Source: JBGSOV01 sp964558715 (GTDB lineage: Bacteria; Patescibacteriota; Gracilibacteria; CAIRYL01; GCA-016699755). Taken from it: a stretch of 43,399 nucleotides of DNA. Each line of letters starts with the position of its first letter. The stretch's first letter is position 1. The notes beneath the pieces were generated by a model that saw nothing but the letters and a program-made list of their open reading frames with translations, ran no database searches and had not been told where the DNA came from. Positions 7,541 to 15,541 of this stretch are shown here, in pieces. Made by a program: the position numbers and the translations under genes. The stretch covers positions 1 through 43,399 of the forward strand of contig CAZLFD010000006.1 of NCBI GenBank assembly GCA_964558715.1, in the 5' to 3' direction.

Positions 7541-8638
7541 TTGTGCTTGGAATCACCACTCCTCCTTGCTGGCTACGCTGCGACAGACTTTTTGACCCCC
7601 GTTCGTGTTAGAGCACTTCGCAATTATTTCGGTTCGCTGCAAAGCGCATGGAGTTGCAATAATCTTGAAGATTTTACCATGGCGGGCATTCAGCGCCGTT
7701 CGGCAGAAAGTTTAATGGAGAAGAAAAATGCCGTGAATCCAGAACAGGTGCTCGCACAGATTGAAAAGGCGGGGGCGAAGATCATCTTTTTTGAGGATGA
7801 AGACTATCCGCAGCGCCTAAAGACTATTGATTCGCCACCCGCGATTTTGCTAGTACGCGGCACTTTGGCAGCAACAGATGGCATTTCGCTCTCTGTTGTC
7901 GGCACACGACGGGTTTCGGTTGCCGGTAGGCAGATGACAGAAAAACTCGTGCCAGAACTGGTGCATAGTGGCTTGGCGATTATTTCTGGCTTAGCGCGCG
8001 GCGTAGATGCTGTGGCGCACAAAGCGACGTTAAGTTCTGGGGGCAAGACTGTCGCTGTACTCGGGAATGGTATCGACCAGGTTTACCCGACAGAAAACCG
8101 TTCACTTGCGCAAAAGATCATCGAGAGTGGTGGGGCGATTATCTCGGAATTTGTTCCTGGTGTTCCGGCGAATGCATTTAACTTTCCGCGCCGTAATCGC
8201 ATCGTCGCTGGTATCTCGCTGGGCACTTTGGTAATCGAAGGTGCAGAAAAAAGTGGCTCGCTCATCACCGCGCAGTTCGCACTCGAGCAAGGCCGCGAGG
8301 TATTTGCGGTTCCGGGCAGCCCCGCTTCACCGATGGCACTGGGTCCGAATCGAATCATACAAAGCGGTACCGCCAAACTGGTGATAGATGCGGAAGATAT
8401 TTTGAACGAACTGCCGATCGAACTGACCCGTTCGCAAGAGCAGCTGCAACGTGCGGTACCAAGCGACCCGATTGAAAAAAGTATTTACGAACTCTTGAAC
8501 GAAGAACCCCAACTATTTGACGAGATCGTACGTGATAGTGGCTTGCAACCGGCGCAATTCAGTGCCATGTTGACGATTTTGGAGATGAAAGGCTTTGCTG
8601 TGAATTATGGTGGGAACCGCTGGGCGAAAAAGGGGTAA
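7541..8638 (+). CDS. dprA: DNA-processing protein DprA/Smf
   Basis: A 365-residue protein. The N-terminal 60 residues form the helical DprA start (LTPVRVRALRNYFGS). The Rossmann-like DNA-binding core follows, with SVVGTRRVSVAGR, SGLARGVDAVAHKA, VLGNGIDQVYPTEN, FNFPRRNRIVAGIS and EGAEKSGSLITAQFALEQGR, all diagnostic. A winged-helix-like domain ends the protein. DprA binds incoming single-stranded DNA during natural transformation and loads RecA. CPR bacteria often keep dprA with com genes. A TTG start at 7541 is used because no ATG or GTG lies upstream in frame near the conserved start; a second TTG at 7547 is an alternative. No other competence genes are in the window. Confidence 0.93.
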   Translation: MCLESPLLLAGYAATDFLTPVRVRALRNYFGSLQSAWSCNNLEDFTMAGIQRRSAESLMEKKNAVNPEQVLAQIEKAGAKIIFFEDEDYPQRLKTIDSPPAILLVRGTLAATDGISLSVVGTRRVSVAGRQMTEKLVPELVHSGLAIISGLARGVDAVAHKATLSSGGKTVAVLGNGIDQVYPTENRSLAQKIIESGGAIISEFVPGVPANAFNFPRRNRIVAGISLGTLVIEGAEKSGSLITAQFALEQGREVFAVPGSPASPMALGPNRIIQSGTAKLVIDAEDILNELPIELTRSQEQLQRAVPSDPIEKSIYELLNEEPQLFDEIVRDSGLQPAQFSAMLTILEMKGFAVNYGGNRWAKKG

Positions 8639-8682
8639 CTGACAAGTCTCAATTCATTCATGAAAGGCTTAATGGCGCGGAG

Positions 8683-8717
8683 CCCCTCCCCTGAGTTAGG
8701 GGGACTTGGAAGGGTTT
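8683..8717. repeat. dispersed C-run/G-run palindrome, copy 1
   Basis: TCCCC-TGAGTTA-GGGGGA (8687-8704) with flanking CCCC and GGAAGGG, in the gap between dprA and the gene at 8802. The same core recurs at 15391-15515 and in altered form at 26450-26504. Confidence 0.55.
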
Positions 8718-8747
8718 GATCATTTCTTTGCCAGATTTGCTGTTTAC

Positions 8748-8776
8748 TTTCATAATCAAAAATAAAGTGGTATAAT
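8748..8776 (+). promoter_or_regulatory. promoter for the 8802-10132 pair
   Basis: A perfect TATAAT at 8771-8776 with a weak -35 (TTTCAT, 8748-8753) 17 bp upstream. The predicted start is about 20 nt before the ATG at 8802, the same short-leader arrangement as several other genes in this window. Confidence 0.5.
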
Positions 8777-8801
8777 TCACTGACTAAATACGAATACGTC
8801 C

Positions 8802-9164
8802 ATGAATTATTTCGCCTTTCTTTCTATCGGGGTCTTTGCCGCATTGCTGTTTGTAATTGCTGCACACTACGACCCAAACAGTGAAGGATCACATGAGTAC
8901 ACTCCTAGTAGTGTGGTTGCTGCGATTAAATCAGACCAACAACAACGCGTATTGATCGCGCGCGAAAAACACGGCATCCATGTCGATGAAAGTGTCATCG
9001 CCCAGTGGGAGGGCAAAAAACTCAATCAATTTGCCAGTGTTCCTACCCCCGCACCAAAAGCGACGTATGCAGCAGCGCCAGAGCAGGAGACAGCTTTTAC
9101 CGCCGATGCCTGGTATCAAGTCATGAAAGATCTTGTGGTCTCGATTTTTTCGACTGAGAAATGA
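8802..9164 (+). CDS. hypothetical membrane-anchored protein
   Basis: A 120-residue protein with one N-terminal hydrophobic segment (about residues 4-20) followed by a polar region and an Ala/Pro/Thr-rich linker (about 78-95), so it is probably a single-pass protein or an uncleaved secreted protein facing outward. No family is recognised. Its stop overlaps the start of the CPBP protease gene (ATGA at 9161-9164), so the two are translationally coupled; a partner or substrate relation to the protease is possible but only inferred from this overlap. Confidence 0.7.
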   Translation: MNYFAFLSIGVFAALLFVIAAHYDPNSEGSHEYTPSSVVAAIKSDQQQRVLIAREKHGIHVDESVIAQWEGKKLNQFASVPTPAPKATYAAAPEQETAFTADAWYQVMKDLVVSIFSTEK

Positions 9165-10132
9165 GCAGCGCCATCACGACAAGTAAACGGGCATGGCATA
9201 AAGTCTGGGATTTTTTTGCACAGCCTTTTGGTGAGCGTGATTTTCCGCAAGTACCATGGAAGCCGAAAGACGCTATAGTCGTCGTGTTAGTTTCGACGTT
9301 ACTGTTTTCGGTGCTGATCTTTGGTGGGTTCTTTGTGGGCGCAGAAATCGTGGATAAAGGGTGGGTTGAGACACCTAAATTACTGGAAGATTTAGGACTC
9401 GAAATGACAACAAAAGAAGCAATCGAGTTGGATATAATCGACGGTTTTGCCGTGATGTCACTCTTGCTCTACGAAAACATCTCGATTGCCATCATAGCAG
9501 GCATTTTTTTGCAGGTGTTTTTGCAGGTGTTTTTGCTCTACGCCTATTCGCGCTTCAAGTACGGCGTGCAGATGACCGCATTCGGCTTTCGCGCATTGCC
9601 CGTACGCATGCTGCTTGTCATGGTTGTGCTCTTGTTTGTGCTTAGCGTACTCATTCAAAACGGTGTACTAGCGTTTTACGCTTTTATGGGTATCGAAGAT
9701 GCTGCCGGAAACGGTGGCGCCGAGCAGATGATCACTCAGGGGGCGGTGCCGTTGCCGGTTCTGTTTATTTTCGCCGGCATCGTTGCCCCCATATTGGAGG
9801 AAGTGATTTTTCGCGGCTTCTTTTTGGCAGGGAGTCTGCAAAAATCCCGCGCTATTACGGCGCTAGTCTATTCGGCGATTTTTTTCGCTATTGCGCACTT
9901 AAACCCTTCGCTGTTTTTTGCCAGTCCAGAAGAAGGCATGGCACTTACCTTGCCAAGCATTGCCGAACTTGGCTCAGCCATGATTTTGATGCCGATTTAC
10001 TTTTTGCTAGGGATATTGCTCGGGTTTTCGTTTCTCAAGACCCGTTCGTTGTATCCGGGAATTGTGTTTCATATGGTCAATAACACGGCGGCACTCATGT
10101 TGCTCTTGAATAGTTTGAAACACGCCAGTTGA
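9161..10132 (+). CDS. CPBP family intramembrane metalloprotease
   Basis: A 323-residue multi-pass membrane protein. The C-terminal half carries the CPBP (CAAX protease / bacteriocin-processing) motifs in order: EEVIFRGFF near residues 212-220 (EExxxR), FAIAHL (FxxxH) and FHMVNN (HxxxN), which bind the catalytic metal inside the membrane. The N-terminal half has several additional hydrophobic helices. Roles in this family include processing prenylated or signal-bearing peptides and self-immunity to bacteriocins; the substrate here is unknown. A 12-nt direct duplication (TTTTTGCAGGTG twice near 9507-9530) gives the repeated residues FLQVFLQV in one helix. Confidence 0.88.
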   Translation: MSSAITTSKRAWHKVWDFFAQPFGERDFPQVPWKPKDAIVVVLVSTLLFSVLIFGGFFVGAEIVDKGWVETPKLLEDLGLEMTTKEAIELDIIDGFAVMSLLLYENISIAIIAGIFLQVFLQVFLLYAYSRFKYGVQMTAFGFRALPVRMLLVMVVLLFVLSVLIQNGVLAFYAFMGIEDAAGNGGAEQMITQGAVPLPVLFIFAGIVAPILEEVIFRGFFLAGSLQKSRAITALVYSAIFFAIAHLNPSLFFASPEEGMALTLPSIAELGSAMILMPIYFLLGILLGFSFLKTRSLYPGIVFHMVNNTAALMLLLNSLKHAS

Positions 10133-10234
10133 AGAGCAGACTCCCTACTCCTAATTGCTGATTGCAAATTGCTATTTCCCCTTGCGCTTCTTTAGCGAAC
10201 CCCTACACTATATAAATGCCATTCCCTTGCGAAA

Positions 10235-10462
10235 ATGATAGAGCTCGTCATCTGGTTCGGTATTCTTAATATCATCTCGTTCGTCTTTTATTTTGTCGTA
10301 CTGATGCGCGTGAGTGGCCATGTACGGCCGTATCATTTTCATGAAACGCGCGAAACAAAGCTCTTTGGCTTTATGACCATCCGCTATATTTTTTTCGCCT
10401 ATTTCATTTGCCTGCTTATCTCACTTCTGGTGCAGATCTTTTTGATCTTTCCTTTTGCATGA
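10235..10462 (+). CDS. hypothetical two-helix membrane protein
   Basis: A 75-residue protein with hydrophobic segments at about 3-24 and 50-73 separated by a charged, histidine-containing loop (HVRPYHFHETRETK). No known family is recognised. Its stop overlaps the start of the next gene by 4 nt (ATGA at 10459-10462), so it is probably co-translated with the PH-like membrane protein and may form a complex with it. Confidence 0.65.
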   Translation: MIELVIWFGILNIISFVFYFVVLMRVSGHVRPYHFHETRETKLFGFMTIRYIFFAYFICLLISLLVQIFLIFPFA

Positions 10463-11046
10463 GAATCGCTCCCGCCTCAGAATCGCCCGACCACTCGCAT
10501 ATCGACTTCACCCATGTCGATGAAAAATGCCTGCTCTTTTTTCGCCGCCACGGAATCTATTTGTTTTTCATCCTTACCCGCTATTGGCTGTTTGCTATGG
10601 TCACGCTGATCGGCATTATCTTCATTCAGCGTTTGGTAGCCAACGCCGGTGGCTATGGTATTTTGGCATCGAGTGAATTTTTAATGGTGGTGATGGCGTA
10701 TTTGCTGATTATTATCCACGCCTTCTTTTTGACCTGCATCAACTACTTCCTCGACTTCATCATGGTGACCAATAAACGCGTGATCGAGGTGCATAAATCG
10801 GTGTTTTTGCGTGAAGAGATGAACGAGATCCCTTTTGATTTTATCCGTGCGATCCATCACGAAAAACGTGGGATTCTCGCTAATGTTCTGAATTTCGGCA
10901 TGCTCAATATCGAGAGTAATGTGTATCAGCGGATTTCGATGCACTTTATTCCCAAGTCAGACAGAAAAGCGACCAAGATCAGCGAGATTCACGGCGACTA
11001 TATCGGGATTCCGGAACGCGCCAGCCATCGCGAAGAAAATGACTAA
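10459..11046 (+). CDS. membrane protein with bacterial PH-like (YdbS-type) domain
   Basis: A 195-residue protein. Two membrane helices (about residues 36-57 and 75-97) are followed by a cytoplasmic domain starting VTNKRVIEVHKSVF and containing EMNEIPFDFIRAIHHE and FGMLNIES. This succession of strands resembles the bacterial PH-like domain (bPH_2, DUF304) of YdbS/YdbT-type proteins. The role of such proteins is unknown; a few relate to envelope stress or bacteriocin sensitivity. The start at 10459 is preferred over the upstream in-frame ATG at 10408 because it gives the ATGA coupling to the previous gene. Its stop overlaps the stop of the convergent gene. Confidence 0.7.
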   Translation: MRIAPASESPDHSHIDFTHVDEKCLLFFRRHGIYLFFILTRYWLFAMVTLIGIIFIQRLVANAGGYGILASSEFLMVVMAYLLIIIHAFFLTCINYFLDFIMVTNKRVIEVHKSVFLREEMNEIPFDFIRAIHHEKRGILANVLNFGMLNIESNVYQRISMHFIPKSDRKATKISEIHGDYIGIPERASHREEND

Positions 11047-11768
11047 AACAAAAAATCCCGAATCAGATCGAGCTTAATGCTATATTGCCCGTCGCCAAAA
11101 TATCCGGCGATAGTAATGACATATTTTCCGTCTGTTTGCGGCGTGTAGATGATTTCGCGAGGATGGTTTTCTACATCAATCGTACGCACCACTCTGCCTT
11201 GCGGGTCGAGAATACGCACGCGCAACCATACTTCGCGCTCGGGTTCGATATTTAGTCGCACCGGTTCGTTCGCAGAGCCGAAAAACGCAAAACGCCGCTG
11301 CACACCGACAGCACTTCTTTCGAAGCGATTGATGCCAAAGCGCAGTGGCGACTCGCTCGATGAATTGGGCAGCGTACGCGTCAGCACATTTTTAAAGCGG
11401 ATATCGTATTTGCCATAGCCGAAATAACCGAGGAGTAATATGTAATAATCACCGTCGTACGGAGGCGCAAAAGTAACTTCACGCTTGTTCGTCTCGACAT
11501 CGGCCTGCAGCAACACTTGATTCGCAGAATTATTGAGGATTTTGAAGCGATACCAGAGATTGCCTTTCTTATTGAGCGTAAAGCGCACGGGGTTGTTTTC
11601 TTTCGCAGAAAACCACAAATACTGATACGACTCGACCGCAAGCGGCCCCGAACTGTAGCGCCCTTGCGGAAGATGGAGTAATGTGGAATCTGCCGATGCG
11701 GTTATAGGAAGCAGAAGCAATATGAGAGAAGCGACAATGCCAACGGATTTTTGCAAAAGTGTACTCAT
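11043..11768 (-). CDS. secreted protein with two beta-sandwich repeats
   Basis: A 241-residue protein with a clear signal peptide (residues 1-26, cleavage near ASA-DS) followed by two similar domains of about 100 residues. Each has the order: F-rich strand, LWYRFKIL or VWLRVRIL, a N-x-x-x-EV/EI-T/Y-x-P turn (NKREVTFAPPYDG; HPREIIYTPQTDG), then YYILLLGYFGYGKYDI or YVITIAGYFGDGQYSI. The pattern resembles pre-peptidase C-terminal (PPC) type domains. It is likely extracellular or surface bound; binding partner unknown. Its stop codon overlaps that of the convergent gene. Confidence 0.75.
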   Translation of the reverse strand: MSTLLQKSVGIVASLILLLLPITASADSTLLHLPQGRYSSGPLAVESYQYLWFSAKENNPVRFTLNKKGNLWYRFKILNNSANQVLLQADVETNKREVTFAPPYDGDYYILLLGYFGYGKYDIRFKNVLTRTLPNSSSESPLRFGINRFERSAVGVQRRFAFFGSANEPVRLNIEPEREVWLRVRILDPQGRVVRTIDVENHPREIIYTPQTDGKYVITIAGYFGDGQYSIKLDLIRDFLF

Positions 11769-11786
11769 GGCTCTAAAAAGTTAGTA

Positions 11787-11819
11787 ATTATATTTAACAA
11801 TACTTTTTTATTAATGCAA
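11787..11819 (-). promoter_or_regulatory. possible promoter for the secreted repeat-domain gene
   Basis: On the minus strand, TTGCAT (complement of 11814-11819) is followed after 16 bp by TTAAAT and a little further by TATAAT (complement of 11787-11792), about 20 nt before the ATG at 11768. Which hexamer is used cannot be decided. Confidence 0.35.
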
Positions 11820-12047
11820 GATAAAAGTAGGGTCATTCCGTTTGACTGAAATCTGGTGCTCTTTCTGCAAACTATCATCCGTGTTGTCGGTGAGATTGTG
11901 GAGAGGAAACAGGAATCTTTCATGTGCAACGAATATCAGCCACCAATATCAGCTTGCAACAAATCCGATGCATCGGGTAGTATCTTTTGGCTGTTTCTTC
12001 AGCTCGAAGTACAGTGTCGAACATTGAAAGCGCAATTCTGCGCGCCA

Positions 12048-12122
12048 GGGTGAGTAGCTCAGTGGTAGAGCAGTGGCCTTTTAAGCCATTGGCCGTGGGT
12101 TCGAATCCCACCTCACCCACCA
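12048..12122 (+). tRNA. tRNA-Lys(TTT)
   Basis: A cloverleaf with acceptor GGGTGAG (12048-12054) paired to CTCACCC (12112-12118), D-arm AGCTCAGTGGTAGAGC, anticodon loop CTTTTAA (anticodon TTT), T-arm GTGGG-TTCGAAT-CCCAC, discriminator A and an encoded CCA. Confidence 0.95.
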
Positions 12123-12164
12123 CGCTTTGCTTTGCGACGAGCAACGAGTCAAAAATAGAAGCGT

Positions 12165-12185
12165 GCCCTGAGTTTGCCAAAGGGC
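12165..12185. repeat. short palindrome between tRNA genes
   Basis: GCCCT-GAGTTTGCCAA-AGGGC, of the CCCTGAGC-TTG-CGAAGGG type found dispersed in many bacterial genomes. Related units appear inside the larger palindromes at 15391-15471 and 26450-26504. Confidence 0.5.
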
Positions 12186-12196
12186 AACAAAAATGC

Positions 12197-12271
12197 GCCG
12201 CCATCGTCTAGTGGTTAGGACGCCGGGTTCTCATCCCGGTAACAGGGGTTCGATTCCCCTTGGCGGTACCA
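12197..12271 (+). tRNA. tRNA-Glu(CTC)
   Basis: A cloverleaf with acceptor GCCGCCA (12197-12203) paired to TGGCGGT (12261-12267), anticodon stem CCGGG/CCCGG and loop TTCTCAT (anticodon CTC), T-arm AGGGG-TTCGATT-CCCCT, discriminator A and an encoded CCA. CTC reads GAG; the TTC isoacceptor must lie elsewhere. Confidence 0.93.
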
Positions 12272-12281
12272 CTTTTGCGTA

Positions 12282-12842
12282 TTATTCTTCCCTCCCGAAT
12301 AAGCTCGATATCACAAATGCGATCGCCGGTAACGAAAACCAGATTGCGTAATTACTAATCATAATCTGCACCATGCGGCTGCCTTCAGATATCTCTTGAA
12401 TCGGATTAGCGGCGAAAAAGCTAGAAGCGGAGATTAACGAAGCACCCGAAATATAAACGAGAATCGTAGAAATGATGAGGCCCGCCGAAAGCACGCCATA
12501 CGAAAATACCATCATCATACGCATGATGGGCGATTTTTCTTCGGCGATGACAATATCAAAAGCGCCACGCGTGGTAAGTGCCACCGTCAGCAAAACGAAA
12601 ATCGTGATTTTCGCGAGGATAATCGCCTTGTTTTCAGATGGAATATTGATGAGGCCCGAAGCGGCCGTTCCGCCGGCAATCATGCGTTGCAGTAGATTTC
12701 CAACCGCGTCACTCGCCAAAATCGCCACATACGAGCTGAGGATTACTTTAATCGTCTGATCTTTACCGATCATCACGCTATACGCGACGATAATGAAGAA
12801 AAATACCAGTATAAAGAGGTCCCAGGTGAGATTGATTTCCAT
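12282..12842 (-). CDS. hypothetical integral membrane protein
   Basis: A 186-residue, strongly hydrophobic protein with about five membrane helices. The first 45 residues (a helix, then GKDQTIKVILSSYVAI) faintly recall the start of CvpA-type proteins, but there is no firm family signature. Small charged loops (RGAFDIVIAEEKSP; PIQEISEGSR) separate the helices. It lies between tRNA-Glu and tRNA-Gly on the opposite strand, with no close partner gene. Function unknown. Confidence 0.7.
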   Translation of the reverse strand: MEINLTWDLFILVFFFIIVAYSVMIGKDQTIKVILSSYVAILASDAVGNLLQRMIAGGTAASGLINIPSENKAIILAKITIFVLLTVALTTRGAFDIVIAEEKSPIMRMMMVFSYGVLSAGLIISTILVYISGASLISASSFFAANPIQEISEGSRMVQIMISNYAIWFSLPAIAFVISSLFGREE

Positions 12843-12906
12843 GTTGCGGGAAGAGAAAGCGAAATTGCTTTAACCGCGAGGTGTATGTGCAAACGAGGCA
12901 AAGGAT

Positions 12907-12982
12907 TGGAGCGGGTAACGGGACTCGAACCCGTGCAACCGGCTTGGAAGGCCGGGGCTCTAGCCAACTGAGCTATACCCGC
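12907..12982 (-). tRNA. tRNA-Gly(TCC)
   Basis: Read on the minus strand: acceptor GCGGGTA paired to TACCCGC, D-arm AGCTCAGTTGGCTAGAGC, anticodon stem CGGC-type with loop CTTCCAA (anticodon TCC), T-arm ACGGG-TTCGAGT-CCCGT, discriminator T and an encoded CCA. Confidence 0.94.
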
Positions 12983-13080
12983 TTGCGCTCTGTGCACACA
13001 AGTGATTCTTGCATGGAGAACGGTTTTTTGCAATGGGTTTTGTTTTCTCTGAATCTGCCCAAACTGCTTATGTCTTTTTT

Positions 13081-13509
13081 TTAAAAAGCGTATGCACTGC
13101 CCCAGCTTTTGCTGGAGTTGCTGTCGAGAGTGCAAGAAAAACTTCGAGCTTCTCTTATTGTATTTGCAATATCAACACCTGTTCCTTCGAGTGATTCGAC
13201 AAATCCCCGTAGATTATGATCAGGATTGAGTCTTTCTATAATGACGTGATAACAATTTGGAATAAAGGTTTTTGTGATTCTGACTGTAACCTCTTCACCC
13301 ACACCACGCATGTCACATACACCCAAAATATCTCTACCCACCTCTGGTAGTGTTTGTGTATTCCTTTCTAACCAGGAGCCAGTCGGCTTGTCTTTTTCTT
13401 GAAAGCTCATAGGTGCACATCGTAAAAAAACATCAACAATACTCTCCGCAAGTGCCTTGGCTGCAAGACACCTCGGGAAGTGCTGGATGAGGCACAACAA
13501 AAAGACCAC
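13081..13509 (-). CDS. hypothetical protein
   Basis: A 142-residue ORF with no family I recognise. The middle (TLPEVGRDILGVCDMRGVGEE, read as separate short strands) and TVRITKTFIPNCYHVIIERL look like a folded alpha/beta protein; the C-terminus is serine-rich. A start at an internal ATG near 13410 (MSFQEKDKP) is equally plausible and would remove a cysteine-rich hydrophobic lead. No ribosome-binding site decides between them. It sits alone between tRNA-Gly and rlmH. It could be a real small gene of low conservation or a gene remnant. Confidence 0.45.
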   Translation of the reverse strand: MVFLLCLIQHFPRCLAAKALAESIVDVFLRCAPMSFQEKDKPTGSWLERNTQTLPEVGRDILGVCDMRGVGEEVTVRITKTFIPNCYHVIIERLNPDHNLRGFVESLEGTGVDIANTIREARSFSCTLDSNSSKSWGSAYAF

Positions 13510-13596
13510 CCTGATGAATGCAAGTGTTGCGATTATCCCTTTAGTCCAGGAAAGAAGAGGTAAATTATCTACAAATATTTATTATTTATTAGTCAA

Positions 13597-14061
13597 CTAT
13601 TTATGGAACGGAATTCCACGCACAATCGTAAATCCGCGAAAGAGTTGTTCGAGCAGCATGACGCGCGCCAGGTCTTGTGTGAACGTCATCTTACCGAGTG
13701 AAATAGCATCCGCCTCTTGTAATAAGGATTTATGGATGCCAAGTGCCCCGCCAATGATAATTACGATATCTCTGGCATCTTCTTCCCACTTTTGTATTTG
13801 CTCGGCAAATTGTTCGGAATCATTCGTTCTCCCAGATTTATCAAGGCAGATGATTCGCGTTCCAAGAGGAATTTTCGCGCGAATAGTTTCTGCTTCGCGC
13901 TGACGGATGACATCGTCATTACTGTTTTTCACGATCGGTTCTTCTTTCACTTCGATAATAGAAAAATCGCAGAACTTGCCAATACGTGCAGCAAATTCAG
14001 CCTGCGCTACGGCAAAAAACGGCTGTTTCATTTTGCCGGGCGTGAGAAGTATGATTTTCAT
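13597..14061 (-). CDS. rlmH: 23S rRNA (pseudouridine1915-N3) methyltransferase RlmH
   Basis: A 154-residue SPOUT methyltransferase. The trefoil-knot region at the C-terminus is clear: IIIGGALGIHKSLL, then ISLGKMTFTQDLARVMLLEQLFR and the final RGIPFHK, which match the family's GG-x-x-G, LS-x-MT-x-x-H/Q-x-x-R and RG-x-P-Y/F-HK ends. RlmH methylates pseudouridine 1915 in helix 69 of assembled 70S ribosomes. The start at 14061 (MKIILLTPGK) was chosen because it matches the usual N-terminal strand; a longer frame reaching 14142 adds an unlikely lead. It is divergent from trpB, with 74 bp between starts. Confidence 0.93.
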   Translation of the reverse strand: MKIILLTPGKMKQPFFAVAQAEFAARIGKFCDFSIIEVKEEPIVKNSNDDVIRQREAETIRAKIPLGTRIICLDKSGRTNDSEQFAEQIQKWEEDARDIVIIIGGALGIHKSLLQEADAISLGKMTFTQDLARVMLLEQLFRGFTIVRGIPFHK

Positions 14062-14135
14062 AGTCTGATTCTGCGCGAGAAACGGTTGGCGAAACAAGAA
14101 AAATGGGGCAAAATCCGCATGATATTTTTTGGTGC

Positions 14136-15383
14136 ATGTCATTTCGCAATACGATTTTAGCTTCGAATGGACATTTTGGCGACTACGGCGGCATGTACGT
14201 GAGCGAAATGCTGCTGCCGATTATGCAAGAGCTCTCAGCGGCTTTTGAAGAAGCGCGAGCGGATTCAGAATTTTTAGCGGAGTTAAAGCGCCTACAGCAA
14301 AATTATACAGGGCGCCCAACGCCGCTGCACTATGCCGAGAATCTGACCAAACAAGTCGGCGGAGCGCGCATCTACTTGAAAAATGAAGGCCTCGTACACA
14401 CCGGCGCGCATAAGATGAACCACTGTCTTGGGCAAGGGTTGCTCGCCAAACGGATAGGAAAAACGCGCATCATCGCCGAAACGGGTGCCGGCCAGCATGG
14501 GCTCGCAACCTCGACCATGTGTGCCATGCTCGGCTTGGAATGTGTGGTGTACATGGGGGCAAAAGATGTAGAGCGCCAACGCCCGAATGTGTTTTGGATG
14601 GAAAACCTGGGTGCAACCGTAGAGCCGGTGAATGCCGGTAGCCAAACGCTCAGAGATGCCATCAATCAGGCACTGCGCGACCTCGTTAGCAATCCATACG
14701 ACACCTACTATTTGCTCGGTACGGTTTGCGGGTCACATCCGTACCCCAAGATGAATGCTGTCTTTCAATCCGTGATTTCGGAAGAATTGGTGGAACAGTT
14801 TCCGCAGATCAGCGGCAACAAACTGCCCGATGCGGTAGTGGCGTGCGTGGGTGGCGGCAGCAATGCGATCGGTGCATTTTTCCATTATTTAGATGAACCA
14901 GACGTAAGACTAGTGGGAGTAGAGGCCGGCGGGCGCGGCGTAAATGGGAACGAGCACGCGGCGCGTTTTGTGGAAGGCGAACACGGTGGCTCGGTAGGCA
15001 TTTCGGCGGGCATGAAATCGGTGTTTTTGCAAAACGAAGATGGCCAGATGCAAGACACTCACTCGATATCGGCAGGCTTAGATTACACTGGTGTTTCGCC
15101 GATCCACGCCTGGCTGAAGGATGAAAGTCGCATCGATTACACCTATGCGACAGATGATCAGACCATGGAAGGCTGGAAAATGCTGACCAAAACCGAGGGA
15201 ATAATTCCCGCGCTCGAATCGGCGCATGCGGTAGCAACAGGAATCGAAATCGCAAAAGAAATGAGCCCGGAGCAAACGGTGATCATCAATGTTTCTGGCC
15301 GAGGCGATAAAGATCTTTTTATCACTAGCAAAGCCATTGGCGACGAAAAGTTCACCGACTTTTTGCGCGAACAAGTAAAATAA
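14136..15383 (+). CDS. trpB: tryptophan synthase beta chain (orphan TrpB)
   Basis: A 415-residue PLP enzyme. The PLP lysine is K93 in GAHKMNHCLGQ, the catalytic glutamate is in RIIAETGAGQHG, the phosphate-binding glycines are in CVGGGSNAIG, and the PLP-ring serine is in NVSGRGDKD. FGDYGGMYVSE near the start matches the TrpB N-terminus. The enzyme condenses indole with serine to give tryptophan. No trpA or other trp gene is nearby, so it may salvage indole. The HKMN variant differs from the usual HKTN/HKIN by one conservative residue. The start at 14136 is preferred over an in-frame ATG at 14103 because homologues begin near the GxFGxxGG motif. Slightly longer than the usual ~395 residues. Confidence 0.94.
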   Translation: MSFRNTILASNGHFGDYGGMYVSEMLLPIMQELSAAFEEARADSEFLAELKRLQQNYTGRPTPLHYAENLTKQVGGARIYLKNEGLVHTGAHKMNHCLGQGLLAKRIGKTRIIAETGAGQHGLATSTMCAMLGLECVVYMGAKDVERQRPNVFWMENLGATVEPVNAGSQTLRDAINQALRDLVSNPYDTYYLLGTVCGSHPYPKMNAVFQSVISEELVEQFPQISGNKLPDAVVACVGGGSNAIGAFFHYLDEPDVRLVGVEAGGRGVNGNEHAARFVEGEHGGSVGISAGMKSVFLQNEDGQMQDTHSISAGLDYTGVSPIHAWLKDESRIDYTYATDDQTMEGWKMLTKTEGIIPALESAHAVATGIEIAKEMSPEQTVIINVSGRGDKDLFITSKAIGDEKFTDFLREQVK

Positions 15384-15390
15384 ATAGCTT

Positions 15391-15471
15391 TCCCCCTGTC
15401 GCAGACCCTGCCTGCCCCGAGCATGGTCGAGGGGAGCTTGCCGAAAGGAGTTAGGGGGAAGTGAAGAGGGT
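15391..15471. repeat. nested C-run/G-run palindrome, copy 2
   Basis: An outer TCCCCCT ... AGTTAGGGGGA pair encloses an inner palindrome CCCC-GAGCATGGTCGA-GGGG (about 15415-15434) and a GCTTGCCGAAAGG unit. One repeat type appears to sit within the loop of another. Confidence 0.55.
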
Positions 15472-15482
15472 TTGCGATTGTT

Positions 15483-15515
15483 CTCCCCCTGAGCTAGGGG
15501 GAGTCAGAGGGGGTC
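15483..15515. repeat. C-run/G-run palindrome, copy 3
   Basis: CTCCCCCT-GAGCT-AGGGGGAG (15483-15503), a perfect 8-bp stem with a 5-nt loop, followed by the GTCAGAGGGGGT tail seen in other copies. It lies 27 bp upstream of the metallopeptidase start and could form a hairpin in its leader. Confidence 0.6.
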
Positions 15516-15541
15516 GGATCAATCAACATATCAAAAACATT

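Noticed and set aside
7230..7559. 109-codon minus-strand frame in the rlmN-dprA gap
   Set aside because: It is antisense to the small ORF with a good promoter, has no family match and no start signal.
9507..9530. 12-bp direct duplication in the CPBP gene
   Set aside because: It stays in frame within a hydrophobic helix and looks like simple slippage, not a functional repeat.
11920..12204. Minus-strand frame across tRNA-Lys with a VGFEPTANGLKG-type peptide
   Set aside because: This peptide is the usual artefact of translating a tRNA gene; the cloverleaf explains the sequence.
12773..13135. Frames across tRNA-Gly on both strands (IAQLARAPAFQAGC and NGTRTRATGLEG types)
   Set aside because: Again shadows of a tRNA gene, without promoter or homology.
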